This document shows, in pieces, positions 36,658 through 47,362 of a DNA stretch of 64,000 nucleotides (its first letter is position 1; every line of letters begins with the position of its first letter). Source of the stretch: Carnegiea gigantea (taxonomy: Eukaryota; Streptophyta; Magnoliopsida; Caryophyllales; Cactaceae); NCBI GenBank assembly GCA_029747015.1, contig JAKOGI010000003.1:2952501-3016500 (forward strand). The letters are read 5' to 3'. The notes below the pieces were generated by a model. That model had not been told where the DNA came from, did no database searches, and saw only the letters and a program-made list of their open reading frames with translations. Position numbers and translations under genes: made by a program.

Positions 36658-38036
36658 TGTTGTGATTTTCCGTAAGCGTACGGTTTATCGTTGTAATGCT
36701 AACGGGTGTCGATCCTCAGGGAGGGGCGTGACATTAGGTTGCTGAAATGTGCTAAACTATTTTACGATTACAAATTAAAAGTTGAGTCATCCTACGATTG
36801 CATCCAAACCAAACTGTTTGATTCATCAAAATAGAAACAAGCATTATGAAACCAACATTCTAGAAATAAACAGAAGCAAAACAGAATTGGTGAATCAAAC
36901 GAAACAAGGCAAAGCAAACAATGGGCCAAAATTGAATATGAGAACAAACTCAAGTATTATCACGGAACAATGGGCCAAAATCGAATCTGATTAAATGAAC
37001 AACAATTCCAGAACACTGCAAACCGAAATGAAGCAACTTCTCCAAACCAAAACTCAAGAAAAATCAAATCAAATTCAGAACAGGGGAGAAGGGGAAGAAG
37101 AAGAGCACGAATCAGGGAAATAACAGGGGATCGATCAAGTGTAGGGAGAATCCAAACCCAAAACACATGCAATAATTTTCACATAAGCACGATGATTAAC
37201 CAAATCTGGAAACTAAAAACTGAAATTAAGCTTGCGAAAGATCTGAAATTCGAGCATGAACAAAATTAAACCCTAAAATTCTAAGCAGAGAACATTGAAA
37301 TTAAACCTCAAATTAAACCTAAAAAAATGAAAAAAAAACCTCTCCCGCCTTCGGCGCCGCGACCTCCGAATTTATACCCAGCCCCTTTCTCTGCTCCGTC
37401 GTGGACGGTTCTCAGCCATGAATGAAGCAAGCTTCTCAAACGGTCTCCAGATTGTAACGGCGGAAAGTGAATAAATGAAGGAGAGAGAGAGACTGAGGAT
37501 GAGGGGAGTAGACGAACAGCCATGGCCACACGTTGAAGGAGAAGAAGGAGAAAGGGCAGAGGTTTCGGTTGGGAAGAGGAAGAAGAAAGAGAGGATATGG
37601 CTGGCTGGGGATCACGTGAGAGGTAGGTGCCAAATTAAATAAAATGGAGAAGGCAAGCCAGGCTGGTGAGAGAGGCGTGACTGGGCTTCGGTCTGGGCCT
37701 AAGAAGGAGAAGAGGGAGGCACGTTTGGGCTTGACCGAGAGAAAGAAAGTGAGAAGAGAGAGAGAGAGAGCTGGAACGGGACTGGGCCTCGACTGCTGCT
37801 GGGCCGCTCGCTGGGCCGATTCTTCTTCTTCTTTTCTCAATCAGGTGCTTGTTATAACCCAATCCAATTTTGATTCAATTTTCTCTCTTTTTCTTCAAGC
37901 AATTTATTTATTCTTCAAACGTGTCAAATTCCTACAAAATAAATAAAACTAATATTAAAATCCTAAATTAATAATTTATTTCGAGCAAAAATTAAATAAT
38001 AAAGGGTATAAAAATATAATAATTTCAGGCTGAACA
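36658..38036 (-). repeat. 3' LTR of the Gag-only element
   Basis: Plus-strand ends TGTTGTGATTTTC...GGCTGAACA. It includes a GA-rich, GC-richer block (37330-37850) shared with the other LTR. Long open frames there are present in both LTRs but look non-coding. Confidence 0.93.
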
Positions 38037-38040
38037 AATA

Positions 38041-38054
38041 CCCCCACACCTAAA
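38041..38054 (-). other. Polypurine tract beside the 3' LTR
   Basis: CCCCCACACCTAAA on the plus strand (TTTAGGTGTGGGGG on the minus) lies four bases from the LTR end and is the likely primer for plus-strand DNA synthesis. Confidence 0.85.
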
Positions 38055-39803
38055 TTTTGCTCGTCCTCGAGTAAAACAAAACTAAAAATCCTATAAAAGA
38101 AAATAAAAGCCTAACTCACTTTCGTAGGAATCACGGTTGCACTTAGCATGTGCAACAAGCCCTTTAAACCCCTAGGTTACCCCTAGTGGACGAGTAAGGT
38201 CTTGTGAGGGTTTGCAGAAGATATACCCACAAAATCGATAAAAGAAAACATAAAAAGAAGCTCGAAAATCTTTTTGGTTTTTTTTCAACAATTAATATGT
38301 ACAAAATAGGGAAAAGATATGTACACATTCAAATCAACTAAATCACCCTTGTGGCAAAGATAGTGGCATGCATATAAACATATTGTACACATCAAAACTC
38401 TGTACCCCATGAATGACATTAACGCCCTAATTCCTCACTGTTCATCAAGGCTTTGAATCCCTCCCAGTACTTGTGTGCAAGTGCATCATCATCTTAAGGC
38501 TCAAGTTTATCAAAATCAAACATAATCCCACTTGACGGACACAAATTACATTATTCAATTATTAACATTGGAAGCAAGTTTTCCCAGTAGCAATATTGCC
38601 TCAAAGGGTAACACCCAGTAGCGCATGCCTCAAAGGGTTACTTGGCATTCCAAATTTCATGGCATTTCCCTTGTCTACTCCTCTTTTTTTTTTCATTTTT
38701 TTTTCTTTTTGTTTGTTTTTCTTTTGTTTTTTGTTTTTTTGTTTTTTTTCAAGACAAAAACAAGTGGGAGAGTCGATCATGAAAAACTAAGACCTTAAGA
38801 CAATGAACAGATGAAAAATAAGGATGGGATCACACAGCGATAATGAACAAATGGGGTTAGAGTTAGGCTTAGAATGACACACCGAGGATAAAGACCTATC
38901 AAGCACATCATGCGTATATACAAGCTAACAATCAAAGTACAGGGGATTTAAGCTGATCAGAATAGTACAAAGATGCCCCAAAACAAAACCAAATCTTTTT
39001 GGATTTAAGCAATTTTCGTTTTTTTTTTGGGGAAAAAATTTTCGAAAAATGGGCACCTCACCCCCACACCTAAAACTCCATAATGTCCTCATTGTGGGAA
39101 CTAAGGCGCCAAAAAGCAACACATAAGCTCTACAACCATAAAATCGACACAAAACACAAATATATACAAACTCACAGAACAAAGCATCAAACTCAATAAA
39201 CAACCCTAGATATCCACAACTAACAAGAAAGCAAAATAAAACCAATGGTGATCACAGCCCACATGGCTCAACAAATTCCAAATTTCTCCTCAAGATCGAT
39301 CATCCATATTAGTCATAGTCCTAAGTATCCACAACTAAAAGAAAGAAAAGAAACAACAAAAAAAACAAGAGGGAAGAGAAGGGAGTGGAACGATCATACC
39401 AGGTCAGGTGCTGAATTACACCTAAGCTATAGCCTCTTTCAGATGAGGATGATGGAGCATCAACCACCCCATCACAAACAGATAAGCTGCTATGCAAATC
39501 AAATCTCATTAAAGCACGTAATAGCTTTTTATATAAACAAGACCAACTCTCAAGAAAATGGAAATAGTGAAAAGTCAAGAGTTAGAACCAGAAAGCATAC
39601 ATCCACCATGTTAATGCAGCACAAGTAAGGGCCCGTTTCAACTTGTCAAATTGGTGGGCCCAAACACCAAACAAGCAGACATATGTTAAAGTAGCCAGAG
39701 TTGAGGTCATCGGCCTAGAAATGTAATCATCATGAAAGAACAGTTTAGGCAAATCAGAGAGTCCTAAGTCCACAAGTCCTTTAAGTTCAATACGCATAGG
39801 AGG
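38055..39803 (-). other. Interior of Gag-only element with no gene; second polypurine tract
   Basis: About 1.7 kb downstream of the Gag stop with no recognised protein. The exact 14-mer CCCCCACACCTAAA recurs at 39061-39074, 1,020 bp from the terminal tract, and may act as a second (central) plus-strand primer. A T-rich run lies at 38680-38750. It is the space where pol would be expected in an autonomous relative. Confidence 0.7.
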
Positions 39804-41063
39804 CTAGTCAAAATTGGCAACCATGGGTATAAAGGACTCAGAGTCAACAACTTCAAACTTGTGAGACTCAAAAAAGAGGTTAGCTTGGATGGAGTCAAAA
39901 GAAAAGGATTCATAGTCAACACACATGTTTACATCCAAACTCACAGGGACATCAAAAGAGAATGAATCATATTCAACAGGGAATGAGTCATGAGGTATTA
40001 GAGGGTCAAAAGAGAATGATTCATATTCAATACAAAAACCCTCATCAAGACTTGCAGTAATATCAAACCCACATGAAAAAGTTTCATACTCTACAAAAAG
40101 AATATCATCATTAAATTCCAAATTAATGGGCACAATTTCCTCCTCACATGACTCTTGGACAGCAATATCATCGAACTTATCACGATGCTCAACGTCTGAT
40201 GTGACGCTCATATCTAACTCACTAGCACTTTCAAGGGCTCGACCCGCTTCAAACTCAGAAGAGTCATGCAAAGTGGTGGGTGGGTTGGCATATATGAGGA
40301 CATCATCAGTGACATCCGTATGTGAGCTAGTGTGGGGTGCAAGGTTAGGGGGTAGAGACATAGGAAGGTCACTCTCCCGTTCTGGGCTAGGCAAAAGCAG
40401 GACATCATGCAAACTAGGCCTAGATTGATAAGAGGGCTCAAAGTCATCATAAAGACTAACTGCAGGTTTAGGAGATCTGAAACTAGAGTCAGACTCATCA
40501 CAACGCTCCCTACTCTGATTAAAACAATGAGAATATTCAGGAATCCTCTTTTTCATTGTCTCTAACACTTTATTGGTCAAAGCATTTATCCTCTGTTCAA
40601 CACTTGCACAGGTAGCATCAACATAGTTACAATAAGGACAAGAATAAGCATCATGACAGGAAGACTCACAATAAGCATAGGAAACAGGAGGCACAGAAAC
40701 ATAAGAGGAGTCATAGGAATCTCTAGAGTGATCTTGGTGGTAAGGATTAGCAGGAAAGGTAGACTCAGCATGAATTGGGTGCTTTAAGTTCATTTTAGCT
40801 TGTTCAAACTCATAAGTATCCCAAGCTAAGTTTTCAAAGAAATTCCAAACCTCATCTTGAGATCTAGATAATAATCCTAGTAAACCACCTGGGCACATGG
40901 ACTCAACAATACCCCTAAATTCAGAATTTAGACCCAAAGTTATGACCTCACAAATTTTCCATTTCTCAAAAGGTTGATTCAACTGAGCACGGTAATCATT
41001 AAGCCTAGACAAATAACACCAGAAAGGTTCATGCTCAATTTGTGGGAAATTAAACACTGGCAT
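39804..41063 (-). CDS. Gag-like protein, 419 aa, sole gene of the LTR element
   Basis: The frame is intact from ATG (41063) to TAG. Residues 1-90 (FPQIEHEPFWCYLSRLNDYR, SMCPGGLLGLLSRSQDEVW, FFENLAWDTYEFEQA) resemble the Gag/capsid region of Tat/Athila-type gypsy elements. At 132-145 a Cys/His cluster (YCESSCHDAYSCPYC) resembles a non-canonical zinc knuckle. Residues 190-320 are acidic and Ser/Pro-rich, probably disordered. At 324-389 a motif (V/I)(E/D)Y(E/D)(S/T)FS(F/C) occurs four times (324, 346, 363, 382), 17-22 residues apart. No enzymatic domain follows. Inferred role: form particles that package the element RNA, with reverse transcriptase supplied in trans. I cannot assign a function to the acidic C-terminal repeats. 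The absence of stops suggests it is recent or selected. Confidence 0.85.
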   Translation of the reverse strand: MPVFNFPQIEHEPFWCYLSRLNDYRAQLNQPFEKWKICEVITLGLNSEFRGIVESMCPGGLLGLLSRSQDEVWNFFENLAWDTYEFEQAKMNLKHPIHAESTFPANPYHQDHSRDSYDSSYVSVPPVSYAYCESSCHDAYSCPYCNYVDATCASVEQRINALTNKVLETMKKRIPEYSHCFNQSRERCDESDSSFRSPKPAVSLYDDFEPSYQSRPSLHDVLLLPSPERESDLPMSLPPNLAPHTSSHTDVTDDVLIYANPPTTLHDSSEFEAGRALESASELDMSVTSDVEHRDKFDDIAVQESCEEEIVPINLEFNDDILFVEYETFSCGFDITASLDEGFCIEYESFSFDPLIPHDSFPVEYDSFSFDVPVSLDVNMCVDYESFSFDSIQANLFFESHKFEVVDSESFIPMVANFD

Positions 41064-41653
41064 TCTTGAAAACTCTTTTTTTTTTTTTCAATTTCTTTTC
41101 AGTTTTTTTTTTTTTGATTGAAAGAAAAATGACTCTAGGACACTAATAACAAAAACAAGAGACTGAAATAATCAAGTTAAGCACACAAAATAAACCAACA
41201 AAAATAAAACAAGATTACCAAAAGAAAAAGACCAAAACGAAGAAGCATAAACACTAAGCATGAGCATCATTTTTTTTTTTTAGGATAACAAAAATAGAAA
41301 ACAGAAAATAAACTAAAACAAAAAATAGAAAATAAACTAAAACCTGAAACAAGCAAAGACTAACCAGAAAGTTGCTTTGTTTTTTTTTCTTTTTCTGCAC
41401 AAAAACTAAATTGGTTAGAACTGTAAAAATCACGCCAGAATGACGTCTAAAAATTGAAATGAAACTAAGCTAAATAACAAGAATCAAAACATGAACTTAC
41501 TTCAACAATCGAAAATAATCTAAACGAAATTACTAAAACAAAATAAAAACTCAATCGAAACCTACTAAAACGAAAATAAAAGGAAAACGAAATTGATGCA
41601 AATGACTCGAATAACTAAACTACGACTCGAAGCAACCTAATCTCACAGCGCCA
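41064..41653 (-). other. 5' leader of the Gag-only element
   Basis: About 590 bp between primer-binding site and Gag start, A-rich on the plus strand, no gene seen. It would carry packaging signals if these exist. Confidence 0.6.
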
Positions 41654-41671
41654 TCCCCGGCAACGGCGCCA
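41654..41671 (-). other. Primer-binding site for tRNA-Asp
   Basis: The plus strand reads TCCCCGGCAACGGCGCCA, the 3' end of plant tRNA-Asp including CCA, so the minus-strand element RNA is complementary over 18 bases. It lies six bases from the 5' LTR. tRNA-Asp priming is typical of Athila/Tat-related gypsy elements. Confidence 0.93.
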
Positions 41672-41677
41672 AAAACT

Positions 41678-43057
41678 TATTGTGATTTTCTGCAAGCGTA
41701 CGGTTTATCGTTGTAACGCTAACGGGTGTCGATCCTCAGGGAGGGGCGTGACATTAGGTTGCTGAAATGTGCTAAACTATTTTACGATTACAAATTAAAA
41801 ATTGAGTCATCCTATTCACGATTGCATCCAAACCAAAATGTTTGATTCATCAAAATAGAAACAAGCATTATGAAACCAACATTCTAGAAATAAACAGAAG
41901 CAAAACAGAATTGGTGAATCAAACGAAACAAGGCAAAGCAAACAATGGGCCAAAATTGAATCTGAGAACAAACTCAAGTATTATCACAGAACAATGGGCC
42001 AAAATCGAATCTGATTAAATGAACAACAATTCCAAAACACCACAAACCGAAATGAAGCAACTTCTCCAACCAAAACTCAAGAAAAATCAAATCAAATTCA
42101 GAACAGGGGAGAAGGGGAAGAAGAAGAGCAAGAATTAGGGGAATAACAGGGGATCGATCAAGTGTAGGGAGAATCCAAACCCAAAACACATGCAATAATT
42201 TTCACATAAGCACGATGATTAACCAAATCTGGAAACTAAAAACTGAAATTAAGCTTGCGAAAGATCTAGAATTCGAGCATGAACAAAATTGAAACCCTAA
42301 AATTCTAAGCGGGGAACATTGAAATTAAACCTCAAATTGAACCTAAAAAAACGGAAAAAAAACTCTCCCGCCTGCGGCGCCGCGACCTCCGAATTTATAC
42401 CCAGCCCCTTTCTCTGCTCCGTCGTGGACGGTTCTCAACCACGAATGAAGCAAGCTTCTCAAACGGTCTCCAGATTGTAACGGCGGAAAGTGAATAAATG
42501 AAGGAGAGAGAGAGACTGAGGATGAGGAGAGTAGACGAACAGCCATGGCCACACGTTGAAGGAGAAGAAGGAGAAAGGGCAGAGGTTTCGGTTGGGAAGA
42601 GGAAGAAGAAAGAGAGGATATGGTTGGCTGGGGATCACGTGAGAGGTAGGTGCCAAATTAAATAAAATGGAGAAGGCAGGCCAGGATGGTGAGAGAGGCA
42701 TAACTGGGCTTCGGTCTGGGCCTGAGAAGGAGAAGAGGGAGGCAGGTCTGGGGTTGACCGAGAGAAAGAAAGTGAGAAGAGAGAGAGAGAGCTGGAACGG
42801 GACTGGGCTTCGACTGCTGCTGGGCCGCTCGCTGGGCCGATTCTTCTTCTTCTTTTCTCAATCAGGTGCTTGTTATGACCCAATCCAATTTTGATTCAAT
42901 TTTCTCTCTTTTTCTTCAAGCAATTTATTTATTCTTCAAACGTGTCAAATCCCAACAAAATAAATAAAACTAATATTAAAATCCTAAATTAATAATTTAT
43001 TTCGAGCAAAAATTAGATAATAAAGGGTATAAAAATGTAATAATTTCATGCTGAACA
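41678..43057 (-). repeat. 5' LTR of the Gag-only element
   Basis: 1,380 bp. Its internal end reads TATTGTGATTTTC where the other LTR has TGTTGTGATTTTC, so the canonical CA end is mutated by one base. Otherwise very similar to 36658-38036. Confidence 0.93.
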
Positions 43058-43062
43058 CTATA

Positions 43063-43659
43063 ATATGAAAAGATAGACCACAACCAGGTACAATCATAAT
43101 ACCACGCAATTTTATTCTCATCTAACTAGTGTTTGAGTCATCCTTTATACGCACAAATCTATCTCCCCTCACAGCACGCTCTCTCTCTCGCCCTAGGGCT
43201 TAGGGGGCCTAGGATGCACATCACAAGTATCCAATCTTACATCATCACTCAAGACTCTGTATTGGATCAAGAAGCTATCACCCACCTAAGACCGGATATT
43301 GGCCTAAGAGGATCCTTCTCTCACTTTATGGGGTGATTTTCACTTATGGCTAAAACTGTTATTTATAATATTAAGACTTTTCAAATCTTGGCAATACTTC
43401 CTACGCATTAAATATCCACTTTCCATATTCTGGTTAACCAATCTTGTTCCCTCCTTCCAAATTCTTGAATTCTTCATGTTAGCAATCTTTTAAAGCCTTG
43501 CGTTCAAATGATTACTTGCCAAAACAAAACTTGCCAATGTCAAGTTCAACATGAACTTGGAAACTAATATAACAATTAGATATCTTTTTTGTTTTTTTGT
43601 CCTCACAAAATTAGCAAGACACTAATTAACATAACTTTGGGTTGAACCAAACTCCTACA
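43063..43659 (-). repeat. Old LTR, right part (continuation of 36502-36657)
   Basis: Follows the target duplication CTATA and runs to a plausible LTR end CTCCTACA at about 43659. Together with 36502-36657 it would be about 0.75 kb. The right end is inferred from TG...CA convention only. Confidence 0.45.
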
Positions 43660-44389
43660 ATCCCTATATTGAAAAAAACTACTCACTTGTAGTTATTCTA
43701 GCAAATTTTAAAAAATCTAAACAAAGCAAATTCAAACTGATCTAAAAGAGTTTAAGAAATAAAGAGAAAGAAAATGCTCATCAAATGGAGATTTCTCAAG
43801 CCATCTTGCAAGCATTAAGGCCTCCAACTTGTAAATCCTTCATTTGGATATCCTCTTGCTCCAAATGGATTAGTAAATGGATAAATTTTGAGAGATGATA
43901 GTCATAGAAAATGGATGGGATTCATCTTGAAGCAGTAAAAAATGGCCCTAATATAGGAAAAAACTCCCACATTCTTAACCATGAATGGGGAGGAAGACAG
44001 AGCCACAAATAATCAGGACACCACAATCCATGACCTCTATTGCAGAGGGTTCGTGGTGGCCTCTGGCTCCGCTTTTGTCCACTTTCTCGATACCATGGGC
44101 AATAGGGACTAGGGGAGCCTTCGTGGTGAATCATATGGCATCATTAAAGGAGTCATTGCTAGGTCAAAATGTCTTAAAGCCTACAAAATGCTGCAAACAC
44201 ATATACCCAAGCACAAGACAGTAACAATGATGAAAATCAATCTTTAAAGTACGTAATCCTTTAATAAATGATTGCAAATGACTCCAAAATAATGCACATT
44301 TTAAAAGTTATCACCAATTGAATATGTAAGCACATAGAATATTGGAATACTCTTACCTGCCTACTAAGATTTCTAAGGAAATGGATTAG
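43660..44389. other. Intergenic DNA, no recognised gene
   Basis: Short open frames on both strands near 43920-44220, one rich in Pro/Trp/Arg, none matching a family I know. No repeat boundaries seen. Confidence 0.45.
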
Positions 44390-45372
44390 GGTTTGCACTA
44401 TGGTGACCATCCTTTGATACTAGAAAGATATACTGATGTAAACTAGATCATAGTTCTTAATGAAATTGATTTGACTAGTGGTTATATGTTTGCCTTAACT
44501 GGAGTGCAATACCATGGAAATCAACCAAACAATCATGTACCACTAACTCAACTATGAAATACGAATTTGTTGCTCTTGAGTTGGCAAGTAAGAAAGTTGA
44601 ATGGCAAAGAGAATTACCAGCAGATGTCCCATTGTGAGAAAAGTCAGCTCCACTAGTTTTCTTGCATTGTGATAATCAAGTCTCAATTATTGAGGCAAAG
44701 AATAGTGTCTACAATGAAAAAAGGAGACCTATTCGTTTGAGATACAATATTGTGAGGATCCTTATTAGGAATGAGATAATATCTTTAGACTGTCTAAAAT
44801 GTGAAAGAAATTTGGTTAACTAAAGACCTGTGTAAGAGAATGATCATTAAAACATCTAGGGGGATGGGTTCAAAGCCCATTTTACAAATATGTCAATAGT
44901 TAAGCCAACCTCTTGGGATTCAATGGGTCAACTGAAATTATGGAATAAATGCAATGAACTGCAATTGATGATTATCTATCCCCATGATGCTTTGTAGTAT
45001 TATTTATTATACGTGGTCTGCTCATAAGATAGAGGATGAGCCTATACTCTTAATGAATTCATAGACTTGACATGATATGTGAGGCTGCACATACTTCATG
45101 GATTCACCTACTTCAGTGTAAAGGTGGGTCATCTTCTATAAAAGAATAGACTACTCTTATAAGCACCACTGAATATCCAGGAAAAGGGCTTCGAGCCATA
45201 AAAATGTCAAATATATTCACATAGAATTAATCACTTCTTTAGTGCAAAACTTTGGTCACTCAGTGTTTAATTCATGTCCAAAAGATACTGACACTGAAGC
45301 CTTTCTTCTTTTTATTGCTATGTTTTGAAAACCATCTTATTCCCTTTCCAAATTTTTGAATTTTGTGGAGAT
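44390..45372 (+). pseudogene. Copia RNase H relic and 3' untranslated region
   Basis: The plus strand reads fragments of copia RNase H in shifting frames: LTSGYMFALTG near 44470, then CIVIIKSQLL / HCDNQ-like and AKNSVYNEKRR-like pieces near 44660-44740, ending in SRGMG near 44855, the usual C-terminal end. Many stops and frameshifts. The remaining sequence to 45372 is untranslated, and TTTTGTGGAGAT at 45361-45372 is the polypurine tract. The rest of this element is missing to the left. Confidence 0.72.
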
Positions 45373-45501
45373 TGTTAGAAGTGTAACTCAAAACCTTGTT
45401 AATTTAAGCAGTTGTTGGTAAAGGAGAGAAGTATGGATTACTTCTTGTTCCACACAGGAAGATGAAAGAGATACTTTATATATTTTTATTTTCTAAAGTC
45501 C
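45373..45501 (+). repeat. Copia 3' LTR, left part (split by the Sirevirus-like element)
   Basis: Starts TGTTAGAAGTG directly after the polypurine tract. Interrupted at 45501 by the element at 45502-56289 and resumed after the duplicated AGTCC at 56290. Confidence 0.7.
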
Positions 45502-46877
45502 TGTTGATTTAGAGAGTACGCAACCACAAGAGGGGGATGAATTGTGGTGTCCGATTTTCGCAAGTAGCTGGCAAACAGTCTTAGACCCTATTCGCACAGG
45601 TTGTTTCTGAGATAAGCAGAAGCGAAAATCTAACAAAATTGAATGCAAAAATAATGGACACAGGATTTTTACGTGAAAAACACCTCTAGCCCAACTGAGG
45701 TGAAAAACCACGACCTACCTCCTGTAGGATTTACACACTTCACTAAACGGGCTAAACACGTTACAATAGTAACACACCTTGTTACAACTTGTAACACACG
45801 TAACCGTCTTCCCTAAGACAAGTTACCCCACGTCCAAAATCCCCTTGATTTGGACACACACTCAACTCACTTTTGTGAAAGAAGAGTATAAAGAAAAACA
45901 CCCTATTACAATGCTTCTCAACTAAGCTAATATAGGGTACAAAGAAGTCCTAGTATGCCAACTTTGAAAGCTCAAATAACTCACTCACTAGACACGATTT
46001 TCTTTTAAAACTTTTAAGCTCATGAACACTGAATTTTTGCCTTTGAAAACCAATGCTTCTAACGTTCTAACAAGCAACTTTATATAGTGCTTGGAAAAAA
46101 ACAATTCCTTAAATTTTTAGAAACTAAAATCCCTTAAGAATATAGAATTCTTTAGCCACAAGGGATGAGGAAACATGAGCTGGAAACACTTCCTAAACCG
46201 TGTGCATAAGGCGGTGATTCACAGCAACTAGCCCATATTTTTCTCAACAACCTTATCCACTTGCCAAAAATTGGTTATTCTTTTTATTCAAAAAGATTTT
46301 GCAAATCCCCTTAGATTTTAATAACCGTTTTTAGGGTAAGGGGTAAGATACTCTATAGAAAAATCTTTCTTGCAAATCTTGGAGAGGCTGCTTAAAATCC
46401 AAAAGATTAAAACGTGAAAAATTATTTTTCGCAGCTTATTCTGGAAACACCCTGAGCGTCCTGTTTCCAGAATTATTTCGAAGGGTGATCCGAAATATTT
46501 TCCAAAAAAGCAAAACCGTTTCAAGTAAGTGGTAAGTTAAGACTTTCTGATTGGCATATTAACAAGAGTCTAAAAATATGAAACCAAATTAAATCAAGAC
46601 ATCTTGTTGTAGCCACTAGTCATCTTGTAGAAAGACGAATTGCTGCAAACACTTCACAGAATCTGTTTCTCACGGCTGCACTTATATCCTGTGCTTCAAA
46701 CACTTCACAGTACCTGTTCCTCACGGATGTTTTTACATCGCTGACTTGAGTACCTGTTCTTGATAAACCATTAGTCAAGCAGTTTTAATACATTGAGAGC
46801 AGCAGTAAGGTCCTGTTCCGTTTGGAGCAACAACAACACTTGGATTTGTTATCATCAAAACCTTATACATTCTGACA
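45502..46877 (-). repeat. 3' LTR of Sirevirus-like element
   Basis: Plus-strand ends TGTTGATTTAGAG...ACATTCTGACA. The polypurine tract lies just inside (46878-46895; minus strand AAAAAGGGAGA). Confidence 0.95.
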
Positions 46878-46895
46878 AATTCTCCCTTTTTGATG

Positions 46896-47362
46896 ATGAC
46901 AAACCAAGTGACCATATTGACTTTCAAGGACAATTGAAGCGATTAGTGCCAATTTTTCACATTCACATGAAGCAGTTAGTATCGAAAAAGTGTAAGAAAT
47001 TTAACTCATCCATGGCAAAACTAAAACAATATTGGTCATCCTATCTTCCCCCATTTGGCATCATTAAAAAGTAGGGGCGAACAGTCAAACAGAGGGTGTT
47101 TGCTATCACTACCACTTGGGTAATAGAGGAAAGTCAACAGGCGATATACTCAAGTGTGTTGGTACGGTAATGAGATTGGCCATCCTAGTCATTCACAAGC
47201 AATTCACAGCAAAAAGCAAGCAAGGCAAAGTCAATCAAAAACCAAGATAACCTGTCATTCACCAAAAGAGTGCAACATAGTACAAACTGGCAAGAGAGGA
47301 TAACCAAGAGAAGTGAGAACAGCCTTTGAGAACAACCGATGGAAACAACTTATAGGGGGTGA
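46896..47362 (-). other. 3' untranslated interior of Sirevirus-like element
   Basis: No gene seen between the third ORF stop and the polypurine tract. Confidence 0.6.

Larger units (their letters stand above)
36658..43057 (-). mobile_element. Non-autonomous Ty3-gypsy-like LTR element carrying only a Gag-like gene
   Basis: LTRs of 1,379 and 1,380 bp (36658-38036, 41678-43057) flank a 3.6-kb interior. The 5-bp duplication CTATA (36653-36657, 43058-43062) is perfect. The primer-binding site at 41654-41671 matches tRNA-Asp, and a polypurine tract adjoins the left LTR, both giving minus orientation. The interior encodes one intact 419-aa protein with a Gag-like N-terminus and no protease, integrase, reverse transcriptase or RNase H, so the element depends on an autonomous partner. 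This layout matches what has been called TR-GAG or LARD elements in plants. LTRs are very similar by eye (roughly 97%), so insertion was fairly recent. It sits inside an older LTR. Confidence 0.92.

Noticed and set aside
37308..37862. Open frames of 70-134 codons in the LTR of the Gag-only element (also at 42343-42883)
   Set aside because: Overlapping frames on both strands over GA-rich sequence; composition is low-complexity and frames differ between the two LTR copies.
41654..41671. Sequence identical to the 3' end of tRNA-Asp
   Set aside because: Only the last 18 bases are present, directly beside an LTR; it is a primer-binding site, not a tRNA gene.
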